Positions 1 through 7,756 of a stretch of DNA of 7,756 nucleotides are shown here, in pieces (the first letter of the stretch is position 1; each line of letters begins with the position of its first letter). The stretch spans positions 1 to 7,756 of the forward strand of contig JAEYTI010000340.1 in NCBI GenBank assembly GCA_023434145.1, written 5' to 3'. Under the pieces are notes generated by a model. That model ran no database searches, had not been told where the DNA came from, and was given only the letters and a program-made list of their open reading frames with translations. The DNA is from Chloroflexota bacterium (GTDB lineage: Bacteria > Chloroflexota > Anaerolineae > Anaerolineales > Anaerolineaceae). The translations under genes and the position numbers were made by a program.

Positions 1-81
1 GTTCCCCTGCCTCAACCCACCAACAAACTGGGAAGTACCCAAGAAACTGAAACGCACCCCACCTAGTATGGGCAGTTAACC
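1..81 (+). other. Left edge: possible 3' end of an upstream gene
   Basis: No start or complete gene is present here. Two forward frames are open from the window edge: frame 1 ends at TAG 64-66 (21 residues) and frame 2 at TAA 77-79 (25 residues). Either could be the tail of a plus-strand gene, because a terminator hairpin begins only a few bases later. Both fragments are too short to recognise, and nothing in the sequence decides between them. Confidence 0.2.
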
Positions 82-115
82 AAAAAGGTCGGTAGAATTA
101 ACTACTGACCTTTTT
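82..115 (+). terminator. Hairpin terminator just upstream of the uxaC ribosome site
   Basis: Arms 82-95 (AAAAAGGTCGGTAG) and 102-115 (CTACTGACCTTTTT) pair over 14 bp with one mismatch around the 6-nt loop AATTAA, ending in a run of five T. This is the form of a rho-independent terminator. With an A-tract on one side and a T-tract on the other it could work in both directions. It ends 3 nt before the AAGGAG of uxaC. It either terminates the upstream unit or acts as an attenuator in the uxaC leader. A TAGAAT lies at 93-98 inside the hairpin, but no good -35 matches it. Confidence 0.75.
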
Positions 116-129
116 CGTAAGGAGAAACT

Positions 130-1544
<1,415 letters not shown>

Positions 1545-1548
<4 letters not shown>

Positions 1549-2993
1549 GAACACTTACCGGATACATGTACTACCCCGATTCGCTGGCGGAGGCGGACGG
1601 CACGACCTTCTTCCTCGTGCGCAGCGAAGAGGAGAATATCAAATATCTCGGCGTGCTGGGAGATGCAAAGTGGTTTGCGGGAGGCGTTCCCGCCGATCAA
1701 AATACCCACCTCTTTCCGCTGACCGCCGAAAATGCTCGCGCCCTGCGCGCCCGCCTGCCGTGGCTCAACCCGCAGCCGCTCGGAATTCAAACAACCGCCG
1801 GGTTCGGTGACCGATTGGGGCTGGGCACGCCCGGGCACATCCGCGCCATGCAGGCGGCACTGGAACAAGGCCAGGCCGTTGCCCCCATCTTCGCACAGCA
1901 GTCGGTGCGCGAGAACGCCCGCACCCACCGCACCCCGCAGCAGGTGCTGGATGATGCCATGTGGGGCGTCTTCCAGTCCGGCTGGCGCAATCCCTGGGGG
2001 GCAGATGCCGACCACCTGAAAACCCCCGCCGACATCGACGCATTCTTCGATGCCGGGTTCACCTTCTTCACCATCGACCCCGGCGACCATGTGGACAACC
2101 AAGCGCAGACCGATACGCCCGAGACGCTGGCAGAGAAGGTGCGCGTGCTGCCCTGGGGCCGCCTGAACAGCACTGACGAGGCGGTTGCGGCGCGATATGT
2201 AGGAAAAACCTTCCCCATCGAAGACTTCACCCTGGCCTTTGACGAAGTGACTCTGCTGCGAGCGCTGGCGAAATATGGTCGAGCCATCGCGCACACCGTG
2301 GAGATGGCAAATCACCTGGCGAAGCGCGCGGGCGGCAAACCCTACGATCTAGAAATCTCGGTCGATGAAACTGAGACGCCCACCTCCGCCGAAGAGCATT
2401 TCTTCGTCGCTAGCGAGCTGCAAAGGCTAGGCGTGCGCTGGACTAGCATGGCCCCACGCTTCGTTGGACGGTTTGAGAAGGGCGTCGATTATATCGGCGA
2501 TATGGTGCAGTTTGAAGCGAGCTTTGCCCGCCACGCAGCCATTGCCCGCGCCCTGGGCGGATACCGCATGAGCCTGCACTCCGGCTCAGATAAGTTCAGT
2601 ATCTATGCCGCAGCCACCCGCCTCACGCGCAATCTGCTGCACCTGAAGACTGCTGGCACAAGCTACCTGGAAGCCCTGCGCGTGGTTGCGCAGGTTGAAC
2701 CCATGCTCTTCCGGCAGATCCTGCACCTGGCAATGGGCCGCTACGAGACCGATCGCGCCACCTATCACGTCTCCGCGGACCTGGGGAACGTGGCGAAGCC
2801 GGAGACCCTCTCCGATCATGATCTTGCTGCCCTGTTGGATCAGTTCGACGCGCGGCAGGTCTTCCACGTGACCTTCGGCGCCACGCTCGATCGCTTCGGC
2901 CCGATGTTGATGGAAACCCTGCGCGCCCACGAAGACGCCTACGAGCAGGCGCTCGCCGCACACTTCAAAAAGCACCTGGATCCAATCGCGTAA
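1545..2993 (+). CDS. uxaE: Tagaturonate epimerase (UxaE family)
   Basis: The sequence resembles the UxaE family, whose characterised Thermotoga maritima member interconverts D-tagaturonate and D-fructuronate by 3-epimerisation. This replaces the tagaturonate reductase branch in galacturonate use. At 482 residues it has the expected full length. Recognisable blocks are GFGDRLGLGTPGHI (86-99), FFTIDPGDHVDN (174-185), the acidic stretch LEISVDETETPT (269-280) and SLHSGSDKFSIY (343-354). The last two carry Asp, Glu and His residues suited to metal binding, an inference by analogy. The ATG lies inside the uxaC stop (ATGA). No good Shine-Dalgarno precedes it, so coupled reinitiation is likely. The unit ends at the terminator at 3016-3065. 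Fructuronate would go next to mannonate and KDG enzymes, which are not in this window. Confidence 0.88.
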
Positions 2994-3015
2994 GCCATCC
3001 TTACCGTACCATGCC

Positions 3016-3065
3016 GCAAATCCCCCAGGCGCCTGCACGTATGGCTGGGGGATTTGCCTATTTTC
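3016..3065 (+). terminator. Rho-independent terminator of the uxaC-uxaE operon
   Basis: Arms 3016-3028 (GCAAATCCCCCAG) and 3045-3057 (CTGGGGGATTTGC) are perfectly complementary over 13 bp with a 16-nt loop, followed by CTATTTT. It begins 22 nt after the uxaE stop. The reverse strand has no comparable T-run, so it serves the plus-strand operon. Confidence 0.88.
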
Positions 3066-3126
3066 CTCCTGGTCAAAATGGTAGGTAAAGTCTCGCCAAT
3101 ATACGGGTGCGCGCAGGAACCCATCG

Positions 3127-3135
3127 TGATATATT
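3127..3135 (+). promoter_or_regulatory. Candidate extended -10 promoter for the lipoprotein gene
   Basis: TGA-TATATT matches an extended -10 (TGn plus TATATT at 3130-3135), 27 nt before the gene start. The bases 17 nt upstream (GTGCGC) do not resemble a -35, so the call rests on the -10 alone. A separate promoter is needed, because the preceding operon ends in a strong terminator. Confidence 0.4.
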
Positions 3136-3161
3136 GAACAAGAAGTTTGTAAGGCAGTCGG

Positions 3162-3632
3162 ATGGTCATGAAACAAACAGTCCAGAAACAACCCAATACC
3201 CGGCCCATTCACCCCACGGATGCAAGCCTCTGGCTGATCCTTCTGCTGCTTTTCATCACCGCTTGCACGCGCAATGCATCCACATCCCCCGCCAGCATCC
3301 AAACCGAGACCGCGCCGCGCGTTATCATTGACCAGGTACAGGTTACCCAAGGCACAGGCATTTACGTCTCCGGTGGAGGCACAGTCCCCGATGGCGGGTG
3401 CGTGAAAACGGAGCTGCTGGCAGATGGCGCCGCTTTAGCATGGTGGCCCAGAGATATCTGCGTGGAAGTAGGCGCTGGGCGGTGGGAGCTGTTAACTGCC
3501 CTTGGCCGTGACGGCGCTCCGGAACAACTTGATTCCAATGTTCAGTACGAGATGCGCGCCTGGTGGCCCGAGCAGCCCGATACATCCTCTACCCGCTTTC
3601 CGTTCGATCTAGAAGGGCCGCCGCAGCCTTAA
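3162..3632 (+). CDS. Small putative lipoprotein, unrecognised family
   Basis: The 156-residue product has a lipoprotein signal peptide: a polar N-terminal region with Lys/Arg (1-17), a hydrophobic core LWLILLLLF (23-31) and the lipobox ITAC ending at Cys35. The mature part is about 120 residues, with a low-complexity Ser/Thr/Pro linker (36-52), then a compact domain starting at APRVIIDQVQV and ending in a Pro-rich tail. Two further cysteines (80 and 100) could form a disulfide outside the membrane. The pattern V-x-G-GGTVPDGGC-x-x-x-E-L-L looks like a beta-sandwich binding domain, but I do not recognise the family. An alternative ATG at 3168 would drop two residues. AAGG at 3151-3154 is a modest ribosome site. 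No neighbour indicates a role. Confidence 0.75.
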   Translation: MVMKQTVQKQPNTRPIHPTDASLWLILLLLFITACTRNASTSPASIQTETAPRVIIDQVQVTQGTGIYVSGGGTVPDGGCVKTELLADGAALAWWPRDICVEVGAGRWELLTALGRDGAPEQLDSNVQYEMRAWWPEQPDTSSTRFPFDLEGPPQP

Positions 3633-3653
3633 TCGGTAGATTTAATTTCTTTT

Positions 3654-3690
3654 CTTTTGCAAATCAAGCCTCAGTTGGCAACTGCAAAAG
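3654..3690. repeat. Inverted repeat in the leader of the response regulator gene
   Basis: CTTTTGCA (3654-3661) and TGCAAAAG (3683-3690) are perfect 8-bp inverted arms. Inside them GTTG-G-CAAC (3674-3682) forms a second small inverted repeat. The structure lies between the lipoprotein stop (3632) and the response regulator start (3720). It lacks a T-tract, so it is a poor terminator. It could be an operator or an RNA structure in the leader. No convincing promoter was found between the two genes, so they may be co-transcribed. Confidence 0.35.
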
Positions 3691-3719
3691 GAAAAGTCTG
3701 GAAATATTTAGGAGCACGA

Positions 3720-4085
3720 ATGCGCGTTTTATTGGCAGATGATGAACCCAAAGTCCGTTCCGCACTTCGGCTGATGCTGGAGCAGCTCAAAAAGGTTGAG
3801 GCGGTAGAAGAGGTTGAAAATGCTCAGCAATTAGCCGCCCGCCTTGAGGATCAGTCTGGGGCCGCCCGCCCCGATCTGCTGCTGCTGGACTGGGAACTGC
3901 CCGGACTGCACCCTGGCGCTTCCCTCTCGGCGTTGTGCAATCGGAATGACTTGAAAGTCATCATTCTCAGCGGGCGCTGCCAGGCGCCCCAGGCGATGCT
4001 TGCTTCGCTGGCAGACGCTTTTATCAGTAAGTATGAGCCACCGGACAATCTCGTCGCAGCCTTGCAAAAAGTTGGAGCAGACTGA
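3720..4085 (+). CDS. Single-domain response regulator (CheY-like receiver)
   Basis: A 121-residue receiver domain with no output domain. The acidic pair Asp7-Asp8 (LLADDEP), the phospho-acceptor Asp57 (LLLLDWELPG), Ser84 (IILSGR) at the conserved Thr/Ser position and Lys104 (AFISKYEPP) are all in place, so phosphotransfer should be possible. The N-terminal part resembles NarL-type receivers. I place the start at the ATG at 3720 because AGGAG (3710-3714) lies 5 nt before it and the receiver fold begins at once. A TTG at 3657 in the same frame would add 21 unconserved residues. No histidine kinase is nearby. The last codons and TGA stop lie inside the palindrome at 4075-4149, so the C-terminal Gly-Ala-Asp may be set by that repeat. 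It could act as a phosphate shuttle or by protein contact. Confidence 0.85.
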   Translation: MRVLLADDEPKVRSALRLMLEQLKKVEAVEEVENAQQLAARLEDQSGAARPDLLLLDWELPGLHPGASLSALCNRNDLKVIILSGRCQAPQAMLASLADAFISKYEPPDNLVAALQKVGAD

Positions 4086-4149
4086 TTATTTCTAACAAAA
4101 AATAGCTCGCTGCGCGAGCTATTTTTTGTTATAAATAATCAGTCTGCTC
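4075..4149. terminator. 36-bp-arm hairpin overlapping the response regulator stop
   Basis: Arms 4075-4110 and 4114-4149 are complementary over 36 bp with a single mismatch (C4092 opposite T4132) around the 3-nt loop TGC. The centre is GCTCGC-TGC-GCGAGC, flanked by A6/T6 tracts, so it can terminate transcription in both directions. The stem starts 11 nt before the end of the coding sequence and contains its stop codon. The length and near-perfection go well beyond what termination needs. Confidence 0.85.
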
Positions 4150-4194
4150 AGCCGCAGCGGCTTTTTGAATGAAACGGACGCTCGCATTGCGAGC
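4150..4194. repeat. Two small hairpins with 3-nt loops
   Basis: AGCCG-CAG-CGGCT (4150-4162) runs into TTTT, and GCTCGC-ATT-GCGAGC (4180-4194) follows. Both have perfect stems. The second has the same stem as the centre of the long hairpin at 4105-4119, with a different loop. At 4199-4205 there is also GCTTCGC, the reverse complement of the GCGAAGC found at 4342-4348. Confidence 0.6.
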
Positions 4195-4220
4195 TACTGC
4201 TTCGCCCGCCCTAAAAATCT

Positions 4221-4265
4221 TTTTTGGAGTTTTGAAAACGCAAAGCGTTTTCAAAACTCCAAAAA
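4221..4265. repeat. Perfect 21-bp-arm palindrome with AAA loop
   Basis: Arms 4221-4241 and 4245-4265 are perfectly complementary over 21 bp around AAA. The inner stem is GAAAACGC/GCGTTTTC, and the outer ends are T5 and A5. On the plus strand the right arm ends in A rather than T, so it is not a standard terminator in either direction. Confidence 0.75.
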
Positions 4266-4275
4266 CCATATTTCC

Positions 4276-4358
4276 GGCTCCCGAAGGGAGCGATTCAACT
4301 GCGCAGTTACAAAAAAAGAAAACAGCAAGTTTTAGAGGCTGGCGAAGCCCGCGATTCA
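4276..4358 (+). repeat. Two diverged copies of a 22-nt hairpin unit, with a palindrome between
   Basis: Copies at 4276-4297 and 4337-4358 share GGCT, then two variable bases, CGAAG, three variable bases, and GCGATTCA. Each folds into a 6-bp stem with a GAA loop: GCTCCC-GAA-GGGAGC (perfect) and GCTGGC-GAA-GCCCGC (one mismatch). The variable bases lie in the stem, and two C-G pairs have become G-C pairs. The second copy contains GCGAAGC, known as an exceptionally stable DNA mini-hairpin. Between them is the perfect 12-bp palindrome AACTGCGCAGTT (4297-4308). Confidence 0.6.
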
Positions 4359-4388
4359 GAGAAAAAGCCCATGCTTCTGAGCAGACAC

Positions 4389-4441
4389 ATTATTTCTAAC
4401 AAAAATAGCCCGCCTGAGCGGGCTATTTTTGTTAGAAATAA

Positions 4442-4442
<1 letters not shown>
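4389..4442. terminator. Perfect 25-bp-arm hairpin overlapping the treS stop
   Basis: Arms 4389-4413 and 4418-4442 are perfectly complementary over 25 bp with the 4-nt loop CTGA. The core is GCCCGC/GCGGGC, flanked by A5/T5, so it can terminate both treS (minus strand) and leftover plus-strand transcription. Its last base (4442) is the third base of the treS stop codon. Its left arm is a near copy of the left arm at 4075-4110. Confidence 0.88.
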
Positions 4443-6081
<1,639 letters not shown>

Positions 6082-6085
<4 letters not shown>

Positions 6086-7164
6086 GGTTCCTCTCCAACA
6101 TTTTGGTTGCGTTCCATGTTCTCTGTCAGATTACCGGCCTGACCACCGCATGACTTGCGAACGCGCAGGGTAGCTTCTAGCAGTACCTGGTGCTGCTCGG
6201 GCTGCTCGCCGCGAATAAGCTGTACGACCATCTCACTAGCTCGCAGCGCCAGATCGATCACCGGCAGGTGCACGGTCGTGAGGCTGGGATCCACGTAGCG
6301 CGAGAGCATTACATCATCAAATCCAACCATTGCAACATCTTCTGGCATGCGCAGCCCGGCTTCGCGCACTGCCGCCATTGCACCAAATGCAACCACATCA
6401 CTGGCGATAAACACAGCCGAAAACGGCTGGCCCGAGTTAATGAGAAGTTTCATCTGCTTATACCCCGACTCGGGGTCGAAATCGCCCCAGCGCACCAGCG
6501 CAGGATCGTAGGCGATGCCTGCCTGCTCCAGTGCAAGCTGATAGCCGTTCAGCCGGTCTGCGGCGGCAGCATACGACTGCCGTGCATTGGTGATGCAGGC
6601 AATCTGTTTATGTCCCAGGTCAATTAAGTGTTTCACTGCTCGCTGCGCCGCGGAGTGGTTATCAACATCCACATAGTTATATTTCGAATCGGGCAGCGCG
6701 CCCATTAGAACAGTGGGGATACCCTGGCGCACCAGCACATTCAACGCCTCGTCGCCATAGCGCGGACCAGAATAAAGCACGCCATCGATGCTGTTGGAAC
6801 GAACCAGCTTCAGGTACGATTCGCTGTTCTCGTAATCTTCCACCACTTCCAGCATCAGGCGCATTCCCTGGCGGGTAACCTCGCGTACCAGCACTTCCAT
6901 AATCTGCGTCAAGAACATATCCGACGCAATCACGTGCGGGCGTCGGGCCAGCAGCAAGCCGATGGTTTTCGACCGCCCACTGGCAAGGGCCTGGGCGGCT
7001 GCATCGGGTACATAACCAAGATCATGCGCAGCATCAAGCACGCGCTTGCGTGTCTCTTCGCTGATCTGCATGCCAGTTACATTATTTAGGACAAAGGAAA
7101 CAGTAGTGCGAGAAACGCCGGCTTTACGGGCCACGTCCAGGCTGGTGATTCGTTTTGCGCCCAA
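6082..7164 (-). CDS. LacI-family transcriptional regulator of the treS operon
   Basis: A 360-residue repressor with the standard plan: helix-turn-helix at about 7-28 (TSLDVARKAGVSRTTVSFVLNN), hinge helix AAQALASGRSKTIGLLL (57-73) with Leu60 at the minor-groove position, and a periplasmic-binding-protein-like sugar domain to about 340 (FIASDVVAFGAM, VGFDDVMLSRYVDPSLTTV). A polar tail of about 20 residues follows. The start is TTG at 7164-7162, chosen because GGAGG (7174-7170) sits 5 nt upstream and the helix-turn-helix begins at once. It is first in the operon, and its TGA overlaps the treS ATG. A CG-centred palindrome over the promoter is its likely operator. The inducer may be maltose, trehalose or a related glucoside, an inference from treS. 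The exact subfamily (MalR, TreR or other) cannot be assigned. Confidence 0.92.
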
Positions 7165-7189
7165 CCCAACCTCCAGGAAAACGTCTTAC

Positions 7190-7201
7190 TAACGCGCGTT
7201 A
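7190..7201. promoter_or_regulatory. Probable LacI-family operator (TAACGCGCGTTA)
   Basis: This is a perfect 12-bp palindrome with a CG centre, the usual shape of LacI-family operators. It begins 3 nt after the -10 box of the minus-strand promoter and covers the expected start site near 7197. A bound repressor there would block initiation. The adjacent LacI-family protein is the natural binder. No second copy was noticed in the window. Confidence 0.72.
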
Positions 7202-7203
7202 TG

Positions 7204-7232
7204 AGTATAACAAATGTGTATAAAAGCGTCAA
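7204..7232 (-). promoter_or_regulatory. Sigma-70-type promoter of the lacI-family/treS operon
   Basis: On the minus strand, TTGACG (7232-7227), a 17-bp spacer and TATACT (7209-7204) form a near-consensus promoter, with TGT just before the -10 (TGn extension). The expected start is near 7197, giving a leader of about 33 nt to the TTG start at 7164. A promoter this strong with an operator on the start site fits negative control. Confidence 0.82.
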
Positions 7233-7312
7233 TCAGAAGATCTGCCCAGGCTTTTGGTATGAAATGCGCCTTCCTGTGACCCCTTCCCACCAACGTGAGG
7301 CAGCGGAGCAAA

Positions 7313-7335
7313 CGCACGGCGTGCGATTCTTTTTA
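7313..7335 (+). other. Weak hairpin in the non-coding gap upstream of the regulator promoter
   Basis: CGCAC-GGC-GTGCG (7313-7325) is a perfect 5-bp stem with a 3-nt loop, followed by ATTCTTTTT, so it could be a weak plus-strand terminator. An outer GGAGCA/TGCTCC pair (7305-7310, 7348-7353) encloses it. Apart from this, 7233-7365 shows nothing I can support as a gene. Confidence 0.25.
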
Positions 7336-7365
7336 TTGCGCGCCTGCTGCTCCTTGACGCACTAT

Positions 7366-7454
7366 GAATCTATCCGAAAATTGTTTTGTGTTTGTTGATC
7401 GGGTGGCGTAGCCACCCGATCAACAAACACAAGCAATATTTTTCGGATAGGTTC
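7366..7454. terminator. 89-nt long palindrome, probable terminator of a minus-strand gene
   Basis: Arms 7366-7407 and 7411-7454 pair around the 3-nt loop GTA. The inner 21 bp (7387-7407 with 7411-7431) are perfect, with GATCGGGTGGC at the tip. The outer part (CTATCCGAAAA with TTTTCGGATAG) pairs with a two-base bulge and a few mismatches. It starts directly after the TAA of the minus-strand frame at 7455. In design it matches the two long hairpins at 4075 and 4389 but shares no sequence with them. Confidence 0.72.
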
Positions 7455-7756
7455 TTAAGAGATGTGAATGGTAGGTGTATTTGGGCCACCCTGCCGCGCG
7501 TATTGCGGAAGAAATGGATGGGCTGCCATCCAGGCCAGAGCAGGGGTTGCGCTGTGTGGCGCCCAAAGGAGTAAGCTGATTGGGTGCCAGTCGTCGAGGA
7601 TGGGCTCGTACCCCCACAGCCTTTTATGCTGAAACACGCCATCCGATGAAAATGGCAGGCAAACACCCGCGTCGATACGCCGGCAGCCCATCTCCCATCC
7701 ATGGTGCAGCGAAAAATAATATACTGCCGTTAGCGCGCCCCGCTTCCACAACTCCG
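7455..7756 (-). CDS. Possible 3' end of an unidentified gene, open at the right edge
   Basis: This frame is open from the window edge to TAA at 7457-7455, about 100 codons. The TTG at 7751 need not be the start. Third positions are moderately GC-rich, like the neighbouring genes, and the sequence reads as plausible protein (GWEMGCRRIDAGV, LWGYEPILDDWHPISLLLWAP, then a His/Pro-rich end). The best support is the long palindrome beginning at the base after the stop, as seen for treS and the response regulator. I do not recognise a family. Other frames here are also open for 60-110 codons, so the frame choice is uncertain and a decayed gene is possible. Confidence 0.38.
   Translation of the reverse strand, partial: ELWKRGALTAVYYFSLHHGWEMGCRRIDAGVCLPFSSDGVFQHKRLWGYEPILDDWHPISLLLWAPHSATPALAWMAAHPFLPQYARQGGPNTPTIHIS

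Larger units (their letters stand above)
4114..4413. repeat. MITE-like segment with ~35-bp inverted termini, no gene
   Basis: The right arm of the first long hairpin (4114-4149) and the left arm of the last one (4379-4413) are inverted copies of each other. Both carry GAGCAGAC on the inner side, then ATTATTT, TAACAAAAA and a GC-rich end. They differ at a few positions and by one A. They enclose a 229-bp core (4150-4378) filled with small palindromes. The whole is about 300 bp with inverted termini, is non-coding and has no transposase. That is the form of a MITE or of a composite REP-like array. No target-site duplication could be made out. A 76-codon open frame crosses the core but runs through the palindromes. 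Confidence 0.5.

Noticed and set aside
2586..3350. Minus-strand open frame of 254 codons over the end of uxaE and the lipoprotein start
   Set aside because: It is antisense to two supported genes and runs through the operon terminator. Its product has no recognisable domain, and a GC-rich complementary strand explains the open frame.
3657..3719. Upstream TTG start for the response regulator
   Set aside because: The ATG at 3720 has AGGAG at ideal spacing, and the receiver fold starts there; the extra 21 residues have no family counterpart and lie in the inverted repeat of the leader.
4169..4399. Plus-strand open frame of 76 codons in the palindrome cluster
   Set aside because: It is made of translated inverted repeats (Lys/Phe-rich runs) with no ribosome site, and ends inside the treS terminator. 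A gene here is unlikely, although such frames may be annotated as hypothetical proteins.
7201..7398. Plus-strand open frame of 65 codons divergent from the regulator
   Set aside because: It overlaps the regulator promoter and runs into the long palindrome; there is no ribosome site and the composition is unlike protein.

Overview
The window looks like chromosomal DNA of a GC-rich, carbohydrate-degrading bacterium. The pairing of UxaC with a UxaE-type tagaturonate epimerase, a stand-alone GH13 trehalose synthase under a LacI-family repressor, and a receiver-only response regulator ending in an FISKYEPP-type segment would fit a Chloroflexota (Anaerolineae-like) genome. That assignment is inference from gene content and style. 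No rRNA, tRNA, CRISPR array, transposase or phage gene was seen.

Layout, left to right. (1) Positions 1-129 hold the end of an unseen upstream unit and a strong hairpin terminator whose T-tract ends 3 nt before the Shine-Dalgarno of the next gene. (2) Positions 130-2993 (+) are a two-gene hexuronate operon, uxaC-uxaE, joined by an ATGA overlap and closed by a clear rho-independent terminator at 3016-3065. UxaC isomerises D-galacturonate to D-tagaturonate (or D-glucuronate to D-fructuronate), and UxaE epimerises tagaturonate to fructuronate. Together they send pectin-derived galacturonate into the fructuronate/mannonate branch without the tagaturonate reductase route. (3) Positions 3162-3632 (+) encode a small unrecognised lipoprotein, and 3720-4085 (+) a single-domain response regulator. 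(4) Positions 4075-4442 are about 370 bp of almost continuous palindromes between two convergent genes. (5) Positions 4442-7164 (-) are a second operon: a LacI-family regulator followed, through another ATGA overlap, by treS (maltose/trehalose interconversion). Its promoter is readable (TTGACG, 17 bp, TATACT with a TGn extension), and a perfect 12-bp CG-centred palindrome sits over the predicted start site, so autorepression is the natural reading. (6) Positions 7165-7756 hold that promoter, a non-coding stretch, an 89-nt palindrome, and the probable 3' end of a minus-strand gene running off the right edge.

The most unusual part is the palindrome cluster. Two long hairpins (36-bp arms with one mismatch; 25-bp perfect arms) swallow the stop codons of the flanking genes. 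They are related to each other, and their arms differ by matched changes. They form roughly 35-bp inverted termini around a 229-bp core holding five or six further small hairpins, most with 3-nt loops, including two diverged copies of one 22-nt unit whose stem bases have changed in a compensating way. The palindrome at 7366-7454 has the same architecture (AT-rich outside, GC-rich inside, 3-nt loop, directly against a stop codon) with unrelated sequence. This resembles a MITE- or REP-like family used as terminators. It may be undescribed, but only a genome-wide search can tell.
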